From positions 290,640-354,639 of the forward strand of contig JADJOY010000001.1 in the NCBI GenBank assembly GCA_016713535.1: 64,000 nucleotides of DNA, given 5' to 3'. The translations under genes and the position numbers were made by a program. This document shows positions 41,949 through 53,121 of the stretch, one piece after another. Every line of letters begins with the position of its first letter. Position 1 is the first letter of the stretch. A model generated the notes under the pieces. It saw nothing but the letters and a program-made list of their open reading frames with translations. It had not been told where the DNA came from and did not search any database. Source of the stretch: JADJOY01 sp016713535 [NCBI: Deltaproteobacteria bacterium]. GTDB lineage: Bacteria; JADJOY01.

Positions 41949-44039
41949 ATGTCGCGCACGGTGCCTTTAGCTCGAACGAGAAACATAGGCATCATGGCTC
42001 ACATCGACGCCGGCAAGACGACTACGACTGAGAGGGTGCTGTTCTATACAGGTGTGTCGCACAAGATGGGGGAGGTTCATGATGGCGCGGCCGTCATGGA
42101 CTGGATGGAGCAGGAGCAGGAGCGGGGGATCACAATAACGTCGGCTGCGACCACCTGCTTCTGGAAGGACCACCGCATCAACATCATCGATACGCCAGGT
42201 CACGTCGATTTCACTGCCGAAGTTGAGCGGAGCCTTCGGGTCCTGGACGGCGCAGTTGCGGTGTTTTGCGCGGTGGGTGGGGTCGAGCCCCAGTCGGAAA
42301 CCGTTTGGCGCCAGGCAGACCGGTACCAGGTGCCTCGTATCGCGTTCGTGAACAAGATGGATCGAATAGGGGCTGATCACGAGCGAGTCATGAGCATGAT
42401 GAAGGAGCGTCTCATGGCTACGCCGATTGCGCTTCAGGCGCCGATCGGGCGCGAGTCCGGCTTCACGGGTGTCGTGGATCTGGTCGGAATGCGCGCAATC
42501 AGTTGGGATGAGGGTTCGCTGGGGTCGCGATTCGAGGAGGGCGACGTCCCGGCCGAGCTTCGCGATGATGTCGAATTGCTCAGGGGGCACCTGCTCGAGA
42601 CGCTTGCGGAATCCGATGACGTTTTCCTGGAGCGGTACATCGAGGGCAAGTCAGTCGACGAGGAAGAGGTCGTCGCGGCGATTCGTCGAGCAACGCTTCG
42701 GGGCGCAGTGCATCCGGTGTTCCTTGGCTCGGCCTTCAAGAACAAGGGGATTCAGCCCCTTCTCGATGGCGTGATCCGATACCTTCCGTCCCCGGGAGAT
42801 ATCCCCCCGGTTCGTGGGCACTCGGTGGGTGCGGAGGCCACTGACCCGGCCGACCAGGTTCGCGAGGCCAGTGATCAAGCGAGCTTCTCCGCGCTGGCGT
42901 TCAAGATCTTCACCGATCCGTTCGTGGGGCATCTGACCTATCTGCGTGTGTACTCGGGAACCCTCACCTCCGGAAGCGTGGTGCTTAACGTCAACAAGGG
43001 GAAGCGAGAGCGGATCGGCAGGCTGCTCAAGATGCACGCCAACCGTCGCGAGGAGGTCAAGGAGGTCCACGCCGGTGACATCGTCGCCGCGGTTGGTCTT
43101 CGGGTGACCGTAACGGGAGACACGCTAGCCGACGAGTCGGCGCCGCTCCTGCTCGAGGCGATGCACTTTGCTGTCCCCGTGATTTCTCAAGCGATCGAGC
43201 CGAAGACGAAGGCGGACCAGGACAAGCTGTCGGTCGCGCTGCAGAAATTGGTGGCCGAGGATCCTACGTTCCGAGTGGCTGTGGACGACGCGACGGGTCA
43301 AACGATCATCTCCGGAATGGGAGAGTTGCACTTGGAGGTGCTGGTCGAGCGTTTGCGGCGCGACTTCGGTGTCGGCGTGAATGTGGGACGCCAGCAGGTT
43401 GCCTTCCGTGAGACGTTCACGAAGGGTGCTGTCGGAGAAGCGCGTCATGTGCGGCAGACCGGCGGCCATGGCCAATACGGCCACGTGAAGCTTGAGGTCT
43501 ACCCGCTTGAGTCTGGCAGCGGAGTTACGTTCGAGAGTCGGATATCCGCTGGTGCGATTCCCCGCGAGTTCGTGCCGGCAATTGAGCAGGGCGTGCGGGA
43601 GTCGCTAGAAGCCGGGCCTTACGCCGGATATCCGGTTGTGGATGTGGGTGTTCGCTTGGTGGACGGGAGCTTTCATCCGGTCGACTCGTCTGAGTTGGCA
43701 TTCAAGATCGCTGCGTCGCTCGCGATGCGGGATGCGTCGGCGCGCTGTGAGCCGACGCTTCTAGAGCCGATCATGTCTCTGGAGGTGGTCGCGCCCGAGG
43801 AGTTTGTCGGTGTGGTCACTGAGGACGTTCGATCTAGGCGAGGGCGCCTCTCTCGGTTGGAGGCGCGCGCTGGTGCGCAGTGCGTCAGCGCGCTCGTGCC
43901 GCTCGCGGAGATGTTTGGCTATGCCACGTCGCTCAGGAGCTCCACCCAGGGGCGCGCAAGCTTCACGATGCAGTTCAGCCGTTACGAGCCTGTAGCGAGG
44001 TCGGTTGCAGACCGGATGGTTCATCATTACGCCAACTGA
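41949..44039 (+). CDS. fusA: Elongation factor G
   Basis: 696-residue translocase GTPase. G1 [13 protein letters not shown]2 [11 protein letters not shown]3 DTPGHVDF, G4 NKMDR; domain IV has the [10 protein letters not shown] loop that enters the A site. Full length, no frameshift. The sequence is somewhat diverged from E. coli EF-G but all motifs hold. Confidence 0.96.
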   Translation: MSRTVPLARTRNIGIMAHIDAGKTTTTERVLFYTGVSHKMGEVHDGAAVMDWMEQEQERGITITSAATTCFWKDHRINIIDTPGHVDFTAEVERSLRVLDGAVAVFCAVGGVEPQSETVWRQADRYQVPRIAFVNKMDRIGADHERVMSMMKERLMATPIALQAPIGRESGFTGVVDLVGMRAISWDEGSLGSRFEEGDVPAELRDDVELLRGHLLETLAESDDVFLERYIEGKSVDEEEVVAAIRRATLRGAVHPVFLGSAFKNKGIQPLLDGVIRYLPSPGDIPPVRGHSVGAEATDPADQVREASDQASFSALAFKIFTDPFVGHLTYLRVYSGTLTSGSVVLNVNKGKRERIGRLLKMHANRREEVKEVHAGDIVAAVGLRVTVTGDTLADESAPLLLEAMHFAVPVISQAIEPKTKADQDKLSVALQKLVAEDPTFRVAVDDATGQTIISGMGELHLEVLVERLRRDFGVGVNVGRQQVAFRETFTKGAVGEARHVRQTGGHGQYGHVKLEVYPLESGSGVTFESRISAGAIPREFVPAIEQGVRESLEAGPYAGYPVVDVGVRLVDGSFHPVDSSELAFKIAASLAMRDASARCEPTLLEPIMSLEVVAPEEFVGVVTEDVRSRRGRLSRLEARAGAQCVSALVPLAEMFGYATSLRSSTQGRASFTMQFSRYEPVARSVADRMVHHYAN

Positions 44040-44107
44040 AAGAAACGGATTGCGCACTTCGCGATGAAGCGCAGCCGCCCTTGGCGGATGCGGCACAGGG
44101 GACAGTC

Positions 44108-45298
44108 ATGTCGAAGCAGAAGTTCGATCGGAAGCTGCCGCACGTGAACGTCGGGACGATCGGTCACGTGGACCACGGGAAGACGACGCTGACGGCGGCG
44201 ATCACGAGCGTTCTGGCGAAGAAGGGTTGGGGCGCAGTTTGTGGCGTACGACCAGATCGACAACGCGCCGGAGGAGAAGGCGCGCGGGATCACGATCGCG
44301 ACGGCGCACGTGGAGTATGAGACGGCGAACCGTCACTACGCGCACGTGGATTGCCCGGGGCACGCGGACTACGTGAAGAACATGATCACGGGTGCTGCGC
44401 AGATGGACGGTGCGATCCTTGTGGTGTCGGCGGCGGATGGCCCGATGCCGCAGACTCGCGAGCACATCCTTCTGGCTCGTCAGGTCGGTGTTCCGTACAT
44501 CGTGGTGTTCATGAACAAGTGCGACATGGTGGACGACCCCGAGTTGCTGGATCTGGTGGAGCTCGAGGTTCGGGACCTGCTCAAGCAGTATCAGTTTCCG
44601 GGCGACGAGATCCCGATCGTGAAGGGGTCTGCGTTGAAGGCGCTTTCGTCGGACTCGCCAGATTCCGCGGAGGCGAAGTGCATCTTGGACCTGATGGCGG
44701 CGGTGGATGCGTATGTTCCGCTTCCGAAGCGCGACGTGGACAAGCCGTTTCTGATGCCGATCGAGGACGTGTTCTCGATCCAGGGGCGCGGGACGGTGGT
44801 GACGGGTCGCGTGGAGCGGGGCAAGGTCCGGGGGGGCGAGGAAATCGAGATCGTCGGGATCAAGCCGACGGTGAAGACGGTGGTGACCGGTGGAGATGTT
44901 CCGGAAGCTGCTGGATGAAGGCATGGCGGGCGACAACATCGGCGCGCTGCTGCGGGGTACGAAGCGCAACGAGGTGGAGCGCGGTCAGGTGTTGGCGGCT
45001 CCGGGGACGATCACGCCGCACACGAAGTTCACGGCCGAGGTGTACATTTTGACGAAGGAGGAGGGGGCGGCACACTCCCTTCTTCAACGGTTATCGTCCG
45101 CAGTTCTACTTCCGGACGACGGACGTGACAGGATCGGTGGAGTTGCCGGCGGGCGTCGAGATGGTGATGCCGGGCGACAACGTGAACGTGACGGCGCAGT
45201 TGCTGACGCCGATCGCGATGGAAGAGGGTGTTCGGTTCGCGATCCGCGAGGGCGGCCGGACGGTGGGCGCCGGGGTCGTGGCCAAAATCCTCGAGTGA
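44108..45298 (+). CDS. tuf: Elongation factor Tu, copy 2 (three indels relative to copy 1)
   Basis: Starts [24 protein letters not shown] and ends [11 protein letters not shown] like copy 1, but alignment by eye shows one extra G in the run at 44229-44232, two bases missing after 44890 and two bases missing in the G-run at 45063-45067. The net change is -3, so the correct frame returns at the end. About ten substitutions separate the copies, concentrated in the first 320 bases. The indels could be consensus errors in a repeated sequence or genuine decay; I favour errors. It is in its usual place between fusA and rpsJ. Confidence 0.85.
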
Positions 45299-45368
45299 TG
45301 GTTGGCGTGAACGCGCAGCGATCGGTGGCTATGATGCGATGCTTGCTTTCTTGGGCGGTGCGTGAACG

Positions 45369-45677
45369 ATGAAGAACCAGAAGATCCGGATACGGCTCAA
45401 AGCCTACGATCATCGGCTACTCGATCAGTCGGTTGCCGAGATCGTGGAGACGGCGCGACGGACGGGGGCCCGGGTGGTGGGGCCGATCCCGCTTCCGACG
45501 AAGATCAATAAGTTTTGCGTACTGAGGAGCCCGCACATCGACAAGAAGTCGCGGGAACAGTTTGAAATGCGCACGCACAAGCGTTTGCTCGACATGCTTG
45601 AGCCGACCCAGCAAACGATCGACGCACTCATGCGTCTCGACCTCAGTGCGGGGGTCGACGTGGAGATCAAGCTCTAA
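45369..45677 (+). CDS. rpsJ: 30S ribosomal protein S10
   Basis: 102 residues, normal length, ending [10 protein letters not shown]. Also the NusG/NusE partner in antitermination. The stop TAA overlaps the rplD ATG by one base (TAATG); rplC, normally here, is absent. Confidence 0.97.
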   Translation: MKNQKIRIRLKAYDHRLLDQSVAEIVETARRTGARVVGPIPLPTKINKFCVLRSPHIDKKSREQFEMRTHKRLLDMLEPTQQTIDALMRLDLSAGVDVEIKL

Positions 45678-46303
45678 TGGCTACCGCAGCGTGTTTTAGC
45701 GCCAGCCTCGAGAAGATCGACCCGATCGAGTTGGCGCCGGAAATCTTCGGTGTACCGGTCCGGGAGCCCCTCCTGCACGACGTGGTGCTGATGCAGCTTG
45801 CGAATCGCCGCAGGGGATGCGCATCGACGAAGTCGAGGTCCGACGTGAGGGGCGGGGGGCTGAAGCCGTGGAAGCAGAAGGGCACCGGCCGCGCCCGAGT
45901 CGGCAGCCGACGGAGTCCCCTCTGGCGCGGCGGTTCGACGATCTTCGGGCCGAAGCCGCACAGCTTCGAGTACCGGGTCCCGCGAAGTGCGCGGCGAGGC
46001 GCGATCCGGTCTGTCTTGAGCCTGAGGGCCGGCGAGGGGCGCGTCCTCGTGGTGGAGGAACTGCGGCTCGACGGTGGCAAGACGAGGGCGCTGCGAACGT
46101 CGCTTGCGAGACTCGGTATCTCGAGCGCACTGGTAGTCTGTGCCGCGGGAGATCACGAGATCGAGCGCGCCGCCCGGAACCTTCCCACGGTCAAGTCGGT
46201 AGAGGTCGCGGGGTTGAACGTGTTCGACGTGCTGAAGTACGAGCACTTGGTGCTCACGAAAGCTGCGCTCGGCGCAATCCACGAGAAACTGGCTAGGTCA
46301 TGA
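45677..46303 (+). CDS. rplD: 50S ribosomal protein L4
   Basis: 208 residues. Conserved KPWKQKGTGRARVGSRRSPLWRGG loop lines the peptide exit tunnel (macrolide region) and is intact. In many bacteria L4 represses the S10 operon. Follows rpsJ directly, without rplC. Confidence 0.95.
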   Translation: MATAACFSASLEKIDPIELAPEIFGVPVREPLLHDVVLMQLANRRRGCASTKSRSDVRGGGLKPWKQKGTGRARVGSRRSPLWRGGSTIFGPKPHSFEYRVPRSARRGAIRSVLSLRAGEGRVLVVEELRLDGGKTRALRTSLARLGISSALVVCAAGDHEIERAARNLPTVKSVEVAGLNVFDVLKYEHLVLTKAALGAIHEKLARS

Positions 46304-46587
46304 ACCCATATCACGTGATCTTGCGACCGATCGTCACGGAAAAGAGCGTCCGCCTCAAGGAGGATGCGAATCAGGTCGTGTTCGCCGTTCGTCTCGAAGC
46401 GAACAAGGCTCAAATTCGTAAGGCGGTCGAGGATCTCTTCAAGGTCCATGTCGTCGACGTCCGTACGGCGCGTGTCGCAGGGAAGGTCAAGCGGCGCGGG
46501 CGTAACGTGACAGAGGCGTCCGACTGGAAGAGGGCTGTCGTCGAACTGCGAAGTGGCGACGCGATCGAATTCTTTGAACAGGCCTGA
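46300..46587 (+). CDS. rplW: 50S ribosomal protein L23
   Basis: 95 residues; docking site for trigger factor and SRP at the tunnel exit. Overlaps the rplD stop (ATGA). Starts [19 protein letters not shown]. Confidence 0.96.
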   Translation: MNPYHVILRPIVTEKSVRLKEDANQVVFAVRLEANKAQIRKAVEDLFKVHVVDVRTARVAGKVKRRGRNVTEASDWKRAVVELRSGDAIEFFEQA

Positions 46588-46598
46588 CGGAGCTTCCG

Positions 46599-47420
46599 AT
46601 GCCGACCCGGAGTTATCGCCCGACCTCGGCTGGCCGTCGTTTTCAGACGGTCATCGTGGATCCATCGTTGTCCCAAACCGGCCCCGAGCCGTCGTTGACC
46701 GAGGCGCTGCGGAAGAGCGGCGGTCGCAACGCCCACGGTCATGTGACGGCCCGGCATCGTGGAGGTGGCGCGCGCCGACGATATCGGGTCATCGATTTTC
46801 GCCGGAACAAGGACGGGGTGCCGGCCACGGTTTCGAGCCTCGAGTACGACCCGAATCGATCGGCGAACCTCGCACTGCTGAGCTACGCCGACGGTGAGAA
46901 GAGATACATCCTGGCGCCGGTTGGACTCGCTGTCGGCGACGTGGTTCTCTCGGGCGAGGGGGCTGACGTGCGGCCGGGGAATTCGATGGCTCTGCGTTCG
47001 ATTCCCGCCGGATCGATGGTGCACAACATCGAGTTGAAGCCTGGTCGTGGCGGTCAGATGGTACGAACCGCTGGAGCTTCGGCGCAGCTACTCGCCACGG
47101 ACGGGGAGCGCGCAACTCTCAAGTTGCCCTCAGGAGAAGTGAGGCTGGTTCGACTCGAGTGCCGGGCAACCGTGGGCCAGGTCGGGAACACGGATCACGG
47201 CAACGTGAGCACTGGCAAAGCCGGTCGCAGTCGCCACCTTGGCAAGCGGCCCCGAGTGCGTGGTGTTGCGATGAACCCAATCGATCACCCGCTCGGCGGC
47301 GGCGAGGGGCGAAGCTCTGGTGGGCGTCACCCCTGCACACCGTGGGGTATCCCGACGAAGGGCTACCGAACCCGGAAGAAGAAGAACTCGGACCGGGTGA
47401 TCCTGAAGCGCCGTAAGTGA
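46599..47420 (+). CDS. rplB: 50S ribosomal protein L2
   Basis: 273 residues; needed for peptidyl transfer and subunit joining. Contains [22 protein letters not shown] and the C-terminal [21 protein letters not shown], with the conserved histidine. Confidence 0.97.
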   Translation: MPTRSYRPTSAGRRFQTVIVDPSLSQTGPEPSLTEALRKSGGRNAHGHVTARHRGGGARRRYRVIDFRRNKDGVPATVSSLEYDPNRSANLALLSYADGEKRYILAPVGLAVGDVVLSGEGADVRPGNSMALRSIPAGSMVHNIELKPGRGGQMVRTAGASAQLLATDGERATLKLPSGEVRLVRLECRATVGQVGNTDHGNVSTGKAGRSRHLGKRPRVRGVAMNPIDHPLGGGEGRSSGGRHPCTPWGIPTKGYRTRKKKNSDRVILKRRK

Positions 47421-47460
47421 CTTTACTCGGCTGCACCGCTTTAGATTAGGAGATCTTCAA

Positions 47461-47745
47461 ATGCCGCGTTCGTTGCGCAAGGGACCGTACGTCGAGGACA
47501 GCCTCAATAGAAAGGTGCTCGACTATCGGAAGGGGGAGAGTCGCCAGCCGATCAAGACTTGGTCCCGACGATCGACGGTCACTCCTGAGATGGTGGGTGT
47601 CAACTTCGCGGTCCACAACGGGAAAAAGTTCATCCCGCTGTTTGTGACCGAAAACATGGTCGGGCATAAGCTTGGTGAGTTCGCACCCACGAGAACCTTC
47701 CACGCGCATGCAGGTGACCGAAAAACGAAGGTCGTAAAGAAGTGA
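47461..47745 (+). CDS. rpsS: 30S ribosomal protein S19
   Basis: 94 residues, [15 protein letters not shown] start and [20 protein letters not shown] near the end. TAGGAG site before ATG 47461. Confidence 0.97.
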   Translation: MPRSLRKGPYVEDSLNRKVLDYRKGESRQPIKTWSRRSTVTPEMVGVNFAVHNGKKFIPLFVTENMVGHKLGEFAPTRTFHAHAGDRKTKVVKK

Positions 47746-47820
47746 TGCCGAGCAACTGGGCCGCAGGACGGTGCAGTTGGCGCTCAGCAGCGAACCAGAA
47801 CTGGAACGGGGAGAGTAGTC

Positions 47821-48159
47821 GTGGCTGACCAGGTGCGGGCAAGCGCGCGGTTCGTGAGGCAGGCGCCATACAAGGTTCGGCAGGTCGTGGACCTGGTGCG
47901 GGGCATGGGAGTCGGTGAGGCTCAGCGTCTCTTGGCGTTCAGCCGACGTTCCGCTGCGAAGACGATATCGAAACTCCTCAAATCGGCGGTCGCAAACGCC
48001 GAGGAAACCGGGAAGTTGGATGTCGATAGCCTGTTCGTCGCGCGCATGTGGGTCGACGAAGGTCCGACCTGGAAGCGGTGGACACCCCGGGCGATGGGAC
48101 GGGGCACGCCGATTCGGAAGCGCACAAGTCACGTTACGGTCGAACTCGCCGAGCGCTGA
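47821..48159 (+). CDS. rplV: 50S ribosomal protein L22
   Basis: 112 residues; lines the exit tunnel. GTG 47821 after GGGGAGAG. Conserved RFVRQAPYKVRQVVDLVRG and the C-terminal RGTPIRKRTSHVTVELAE. The 75-base gap before it is longer than usual for this operon. Confidence 0.96.
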   Translation: MADQVRASARFVRQAPYKVRQVVDLVRGMGVGEAQRLLAFSRRSAAKTISKLLKSAVANAEETGKLDVDSLFVARMWVDEGPTWKRWTPRAMGRGTPIRKRTSHVTVELAER

Positions 48160-48174
48160 AAGGGGAGTGGATTC

Positions 48175-48651
48175 GTGGGCCAGAAAGTTCATCCGCGAGG
48201 GTTTCGCCTCGGTGTGATCGAAACCTGGGATTCGAAGTGGTATGCGAAGCCCAACTTCACGAAGTGGTTGCATGAAGACATCCGGATTCGCGAGCACCTC
48301 AAGGCTCGACTGCACCACGCTGGCTTGAGCCGGGTGGAGATCGAGCGGAAGGCCAATCAGGTTCGCGTGAACATCCATACCTCGCGTCCTGGGATCGTGA
48401 TTGGGAAGAAGGGCGCAGAGGTCGAGAAGATCAAGGCAGATCTGCAGCGCCTGACCGACAAAGAGATACACCTGAACATCCACGAGGTCCGCAAGGCAGA
48501 GACCGACGCGCAACTGGTCGCGGAGAACGTTGCTGTACAGCTCGAGCGCCGGGTGGCCTTCCGGCGCGCGATGAAGCGCGCGGTGACGACGTCCATGAAG
48601 CTGGGAGCCCTTGGCGTGAAGATCCAGTGCGGGGGGCGTCTTGGCGGAAGT
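48175..48651 (+). other. KH-domain portion of S3
   Basis: Within rpsC (48175-48825): [13 protein letters not shown] start and the KH loop [16 protein letters not shown], which contacts mRNA at the entry channel. Listed to mark the domain. Confidence 0.7.
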
Positions 48652-48825
48652 GAGATGTCGCGTATGGAATGGTACCGCGAGGGTAGGGTGCCTCTCCATA
48701 CCCTTCGTGCCCGGATCGACTTCGGCGTTGCTACTGCGAAGACAACGTACGGCACCATCGGCGTCAAGTGCTGGATCTTCCTCGGAGAACAGCTTGATCG
48801 AAACGCTCCGGGAAAGTTGATCTGA
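48175..48825 (+). CDS. rpsC: 30S ribosomal protein S3
   Basis: 216 residues from GTG 48175 (AAGGGGAG site). N-terminal KH domain and C-terminal S3 domain ([40 protein letters not shown]). Full length; ends APGKLI. Confidence 0.97.
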   Translation: MGQKVHPRGFRLGVIETWDSKWYAKPNFTKWLHEDIRIREHLKARLHHAGLSRVEIERKANQVRVNIHTSRPGIVIGKKGAEVEKIKADLQRLTDKEIHLNIHEVRKAETDAQLVAENVAVQLERRVAFRRAMKRAVTTSMKLGALGVKIQCGGRLGGSEMSRMEWYREGRVPLHTLRARIDFGVATAKTTYGTIGVKCWIFLGEQLDRNAPGKLI

Positions 48826-48859
48826 AGAAGCGAGATGTGGGGATAGAGAGGGCGACCGG

Positions 48860-49276
48860 ATGCTTCAGCCAGCACGAACGAAATACCGAAAGCTTCAGAA
48901 GGGGCGGCTCTCGGGGAAGGCCTATCGTGGCTCCCGCTTGTCGCTCGGGGAATTCGGCCTGCAAGCCCTTGAGCCGGGATGGCTAACGGCGCGCCAGATC
49001 GAGGCCGCGCGGGTCGCGATCACGCGTCACGTCAAGCGTCACGGTAAGATCTGGATTCGAGTGTTTCCCGACAAGCCGATCACCAAGAAGCCCTTGGAGA
49101 CCCGAATGGGAAAGGGGAAGGGTAACCCCGAAGACTGGGTCGCCGTGGTCTTGCCGGGCCGCATTCTGTATGAGATCGAGGGTGTCGCGCGTGAGGATGC
49201 GCTAGAAGCGATGCGGATCGCGGGGCACAAGCTGCCGATCAGGACGCGGGCGGTAGTCCGGGAGGATGGGTTGTGA
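48860..49276 (+). CDS. rplP: 50S ribosomal protein L16
   Basis: 138 residues; near the A site. Starts [19 protein letters not shown]. Contains [24 protein letters not shown] text ([11 protein letters not shown]). Its TGA overlaps the rpmC GTG. Confidence 0.96.
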   Translation: MLQPARTKYRKLQKGRLSGKAYRGSRLSLGEFGLQALEPGWLTARQIEAARVAITRHVKRHGKIWIRVFPDKPITKKPLETRMGKGKGNPEDWVAVVLPGRILYEIEGVAREDALEAMRIAGHKLPIRTRAVVREDGL

Positions 49277-49467
49277 GCTCAGAGGAATACAGGAACATGA
49301 ATCAGGATGAGCTCCGGGTCAAAGAGAGGGAGCTATCCGAAGATTTGTTTCATCTCCGCCTTCAACACGCGACTGGCCAACTGCGCAACAGCGCACGTCT
49401 GCGGAGCGTCCGGCGTGACATTGCCCGGGTCAAGACGGTTCTGAATCAGCGAGGTGGCGAGCAATGA
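49273..49467 (+). CDS. rpmC: 50S ribosomal protein L29
   Basis: 64 residues, two-helix protein near the tunnel exit. GTG 49273 overlaps the rplP stop (GTGA); ends with the rpsQ overlap. Confidence 0.95.
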   Translation: MSSEEYRNMNQDELRVKERELSEDLFHLRLQHATGQLRNSARLRSVRRDIARVKTVLNQRGGEQ

Positions 49468-49727
49468 CGGCGGAGCGTCGGTCTATCCAGAAACGGCGAA
49501 TCGGGATCGTTGTTAGTGACAAGATGGAGAAGACCGTGGTCGTGCGGGTCACGAGGCGGGCGCCGCACCCGCTGTACAAGAAGGTTCTGCGGCGACATCG
49601 CAAGTACATGGCGCACGACGAGCGGGAAGTGTGCAAGATGGGTGACACGGTCGAGATCGTTGAATGCCGACCGATCAGCAGGCGCAAGAGCTGGCGCGTA
49701 CGCAAAGTCCTAGCGCACGCGAACTGA
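49464..49727 (+). CDS. rpsQ: 30S ribosomal protein S17
   Basis: 87 residues; OB-fold primary binder of 16S r[22 protein letters not shown] is the signature. ATG 49464 overlaps the rpmC stop. Confidence 0.96.
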   Translation: MTAERRSIQKRRIGIVVSDKMEKTVVVRVTRRAPHPLYKKVLRRHRKYMAHDEREVCKMGDTVEIVECRPISRRKSWRVRKVLAHAN

Positions 49728-49736
49728 GAGGTCGTC

Positions 49737-50105
49737 ATGATTCAGGTCGAAACGTGGTTGGACGTCGCCGACAACTCAGGGGCAAAGCGCGTGGAGTGCA
49801 TTCAGCTCCTCGGCGGGACGCGCCGTAGGTACGCCTCGGTGGGAGACGTCATCGTGGTTTCCGTGAAGGAGGCGCTCCCGCGCTCCAAGGCGAAGAAGGG
49901 TGAGGTTCACCACGCCGTAATCGTTCGCACCGCGAAAGAGGTTGGACGGCCCGACGGGTCGTATATCAGATTCGACACGAACTCGGTGGTTTTGATCACG
50001 CCCCAGCGGGAGCCGATTGGGACACGGATCTTTGGACCGGTTGCGCGGGAGCTGCGTGCGAAGAATTTCACCAAGATCATCTCGCTCGCACCGGAAGTGC
50101 TCTGA
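49737..50105 (+). CDS. rplN: 50S ribosomal protein L14
   Basis: 122 residues; sits at the subunit interface. Starts [19 protein letters not shown] and ends [12 protein letters not shown], as expected for the family. Confidence 0.97.
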   Translation: MIQVETWLDVADNSGAKRVECIQLLGGTRRRYASVGDVIVVSVKEALPRSKAKKGEVHHAVIVRTAKEVGRPDGSYIRFDTNSVVLITPQREPIGTRIFGPVARELRAKNFTKIISLAPEVL

Positions 50106-50114
50106 GGCCGCCAA

Positions 50115-50446
50115 ATGAAACATGGATCGTACAACGTCCGGCGTGGTGACACGGTAGAGGTGGGTGCCGGTAAAGACCGCGGCAAGCGAGGAAGGTGCTG
50201 CGCGTGCTGGGTAAGAAGGATCGCGTACTGGTGGAGGGCGTGAACTTCGCGAAGCGCCACACCCGTCCGAACCAGAAGGCCCGCCAAGGCGGCATCGTCG
50301 AGAAGGAGATGCCAATCCACGTGTCCAACGCTCGCCTCGTCTGCCCTCGTTGCAGCAAGCCGACTCGAGTAGGGCATCGAGTCGGTCCCGAGGTCTCGAA
50401 CAGCCGGGTTTGCAGGAGTTGCGGGGAGGCGATCGATGTCGGCTGA
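50115..50446 (+). CDS. rplX: 50S ribosomal protein L24 (one-base frameshift)
   Basis: The first ~27 residues (MKHGSYNVRRGDTVEVGAGKD, KOW motif) are in one frame; a missing A near 50192-50193 shifts it. Restoring it gives GKRGKVLRVLGKKDRVLVEG and continues to a CxxC...CxxC pair (CPRCSKP, CRSCGEA), 110 residues. L24 starts 50S assembly, so a true null is unlikely and this is best read as a sequence error. Confidence 0.93.
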
Positions 50447-50494
50447 ATCGTCAACGGGAGCGACCGGCCGGTCGCTCGCCTACGTGACCGATAC

Positions 50495-51034
50495 GTGAAC
50501 GTAGTAGTTCCGCGCCTAACGGAGCGATTCGCCTACCGGAACAGGCTGCAGGCGCCCCGGATCACCAAGATCGTATTGAACATGGGGCTCGGCGAAGCGA
50601 TCCAAAACTCGAAGGTCGTCGATGCTGCGGCCGAACAGCTTACGACGATCGCCGGTCAAAAGGCCGTCGTGACCAAGGCCCGACGCTCGGTGTCGAATTT
50701 CAAGCTTCGAGAGGGTATGCCGATCGGCGCAATGGTGACGCTTCGCGGCGACCAGATGTATGAGTTCCTCGACAGGCTTGTGAGCCTTGCCCTGCCGCGC
50801 CTCACGGATTTCAAGGGTGTCTCTGCCAAGGGATTCGACGGGCGAGGTAACTACACGTTGGGTCTGAAAGAGCAGATCATCTTTCCTGAGATCGACTACG
50901 ACAAGCTTGATCGGGTCCGCGGACTGAATTGTACGATCGTGACGAGCGCCAAGACCGACGACGAAGCGAGAGCGCTGTTGGCCGAGTTCGGCATGCCGTT
51001 TCGGCGCAGCGGGCCGAAGCTGGCCGGGGAGTGA
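50495..51034 (+). CDS. rplE: 50S ribosomal protein L5
   Basis: 179 residues from GTG 50495. Contacts 5S rRNA and P-site tRNA. Contains [17 protein letters not shown] and [19 protein letters not shown]. Confidence 0.97.
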   Translation: MNVVVPRLTERFAYRNRLQAPRITKIVLNMGLGEAIQNSKVVDAAAEQLTTIAGQKAVVTKARRSVSNFKLREGMPIGAMVTLRGDQMYEFLDRLVSLALPRLTDFKGVSAKGFDGRGNYTLGLKEQIIFPEIDYDKLDRVRGLNCTIVTSAKTDDEARALLAEFGMPFRRSGPKLAGE

Positions 51035-51037
51035 GGC

Positions 51038-51223
51038 GTGGCGAAGAAATCGATGATCCTGAAGGCCAAGCGGAAGCCGAAGTTCAAGGTTCGCGCCTAC
51101 CACCGCTGTGCTATCTGCGGGCGCGCGCGCGCCTACTACCGAAAGTTCGACATGTGCCGGATCTGTTTCCGGCAGAGGGCGCTACAGGGCGAAATCCCGG
51201 GCGTGATTAAGTCGAGCTGGTGA
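51038..51223 (+). CDS. rpsN: 30S ribosomal protein S14, zinc-binding type
   Basis: 61 residues from GTG 51038. [20 protein letters not shown] holds a CxxC...CxxC zinc knuckle, the short S14 form, as opposed to the longer zinc-free form of Enterobacteria. Confidence 0.97.
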   Translation: MAKKSMILKAKRKPKFKVRAYHRCAICGRARAYYRKFDMCRICFRQRALQGEIPGVIKSSW

Positions 51224-51251
51224 AACCGCAAAGGTCCGTGGGAGTGAAACG

Positions 51252-51650
51252 ATGAGCTTTACCGATCCTATCGGCGATCTGTTGACCCGACTACGCAACG
51301 CTGCGCGTGCGCGCCACTCCGTGGTGACGATCCCTGGATCGACGCTCAAGCGGAGGGTTGCGGAGATCTTGCGCGACGAAGGATTCGTTGAATCCGTAGA
51401 GTGGCTGGACGAGGGGCCGCAAGGAACTTTGACCGTCAAGCTGCGGTACGAAGGCCCGCGCCGACCGGTGATCGCAGGTCTCAAACGGGAGAGCAAGCCG
51501 AGCCTTCGGCGGTATGTCGCCAAGGATGAGATCCCGTTTGTAATGGGCGGACTCGGGGTGGCGATCTTATCCACTTCAAAGGGGGTTCTAACCGACCAGC
51601 AGGCCCGAAAGGCCGGCGTCGGTGGGGAACTGATCTGTACGGTTTGGTGA
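51252..51650 (+). CDS. rpsH: 30S ribosomal protein S8
   Basis: 132 residues. Starts [20 protein letters not shown]; ends [11 protein letters not shown] with the conserved tail. In E. coli S8 represses the spc operon. Confidence 0.97.
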   Translation: MSFTDPIGDLLTRLRNAARARHSVVTIPGSTLKRRVAEILRDEGFVESVEWLDEGPQGTLTVKLRYEGPRRPVIAGLKRESKPSLRRYVAKDEIPFVMGGLGVAILSTSKGVLTDQQARKAGVGGELICTVW

Positions 51651-51660
51651 GGGGAGCGCC

Positions 51661-52205
51661 ATGTCCCGTATTGGAAAGAAAGTGATTCCGTTGCCGGCCG
51701 GGGTGTCGGCGTCAATCGATGGTCAGATGGTAAGCCTAACGAGTGCTAAGGGAGCCGTGCAGCGGGCAGTGCCCGATGGCATCGAGGCCGCGATGGCCGT
51801 GGGGGGCCTGTCGTTGAGCGTCTCACGGCCCGGTGACCGGCGGGTTCGCGCGTTGCACGGCCTGACGCGTAGCTTACTCGCGAACTCTGTAGAGGTCTGT
51901 CGAAGGGCTTTTCGCGCACCCTGGAGATCGTCGGTGTCGGCTACAGGGCCGAGTTGAAGGGACGCGATCTCGTGCTGTCGCTCGGTTACTCACATCCGAT
52001 CGTCTTCCCGCTTCCAGACGGCATTACCGCGAAGGTAACGGACCGTCCTGTGAAGATCAGCTTGGAGGGGGCTGACAAGGCTGTGCTCGGACAGACAGTA
52101 GCCAAGCTGCGCGCTCTCCGTGCGCCTGAGCCCTACAAGGGTAAGGGTGTGAGGAACGAAGGCGAAGTAATCAAGCTGAAGGTCGGTAAGACCGGGTTGA
52201 AGTAA
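51661..52205 (+). CDS. rplF: 50S ribosomal protein L6 (one-base frameshift)
   Basis: N-terminal [20 protein letters not shown] to LLANSVE is in one frame; a missing G in the pair at 51894-51895 breaks it. Restoring it gives [20 protein letters not shown] and then the second domain ending [19 protein letters not shown], 181 residues. L6 is essential in most bacteria, so sequence error is likely. Confidence 0.93.
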
Positions 52206-52219
52206 GCTAGGGGTTCCCA

Positions 52220-52585
52220 ATGACCACGAGCAAGAAGAAGGTTGGCTGGAGCCGCCGCAAAGACCGCGTTCGCCGGCAGGTTCGCGGGGATGCGATCCGG
52301 CCGCGGCTGAATGTGTACCGTAGCGAGCGGCATATCTACGCGCAGGTCATCGATGACGTGAGCGGCACGACGCTCGCGGCCGCATCGACCGTCGGTTCGG
52401 AATTCAGGGCCCTCAACGTAAAGAGTTGGGGCCGAGAGGCGGCGACGAAGGTTGGCGAACTAGTTGCGGCGAAGGCCTTGGCGCGCGACGTCAAGACGGT
52501 CGTATTCGACCGGAACGGATTTCTGTACCATGGGCGAATCAAGGCAGTTGCTGAGGGGGCTCGGGGCGCAGGCCTCGAGTTCTGA
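52220..52585 (+). CDS. rplR: 50S ribosomal protein L18
   Basis: 121 residues; 5S rRNA binder. Basic N-terminus, [20 protein letters not shown] core, ends [17 protein letters not shown] as usual. Confidence 0.97.
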   Translation: MTTSKKKVGWSRRKDRVRRQVRGDAIRPRLNVYRSERHIYAQVIDDVSGTTLAAASTVGSEFRALNVKSWGREAATKVGELVAAKALARDVKTVVFDRNGFLYHGRIKAVAEGARGAGLEF

Positions 52586-52599
52586 GATCGGAGGAGGGC

Positions 52600-53109
52600 G
52601 TGCGCGAGTTCGTGGCGGATGACAGCCGGCTTGTAGACAAGGTCGTTTACGTGAACCGGGTCGCGAAGGTCGTGAAGGGCGGTCGGCGCTTTTCGTTCAG
52701 TGCCCTCGTGGTCGTCGGCGACAAGCAGGGCAAGGTTGGTTTCGCTCTCGGAAAGGCGCGCGAGGTGCCAGAGGCGATCCGAAAGGGCATCGAGAAAGCT
52801 CGCGCCTCAATGACGCGCGTGCCGATCGTGAATGGAACGATCCCCTACGAGGTCCGAGGTCGGGCGGGTGCCGGACGCGTTCTCCTGAAGCCCGCATCGC
52901 AGGGCACCGGCGTGATCGCGGGAGGGCCGATGCGGGCAGTCCTCGACTCGGCAGGCATCGAGAACATCCTGACGAAGTGTATCGGAACCAACAACCCGAA
53001 CAATGTCGTACACGCGACGTTCGAGGCGCTCCGGCAGCTTCGCGAGCCGGATGAGGTCGCCCGCAAGCGCGGACGTCGACTTGTTGACCTGCCGTACCAG
53101 CAGCGCTGA
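52600..53109 (+). CDS. rpsE: 30S ribosomal protein S5
   Basis: 169 residues from GTG 52600 (GGAGG site). Double-stranded RNA-binding N-terminus and the conserved [20 protein letters not shown]. Contributes to decoding accuracy. Confidence 0.97.
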   Translation: MREFVADDSRLVDKVVYVNRVAKVVKGGRRFSFSALVVVGDKQGKVGFALGKAREVPEAIRKGIEKARASMTRVPIVNGTIPYEVRGRAGAGRVLLKPASQGTGVIAGGPMRAVLDSAGIENILTKCIGTNNPNNVVHATFEALRQLREPDEVARKRGRRLVDLPYQQR

Positions 53110-53121
53110 GGTAACCCAACG

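Noticed and set aside
44108-45298. tuf copy 2 as a mobile or duplicated insertion
   Set aside because: Position between fusA and rpsJ is the standard str operon location, so this is the normal second tuf.
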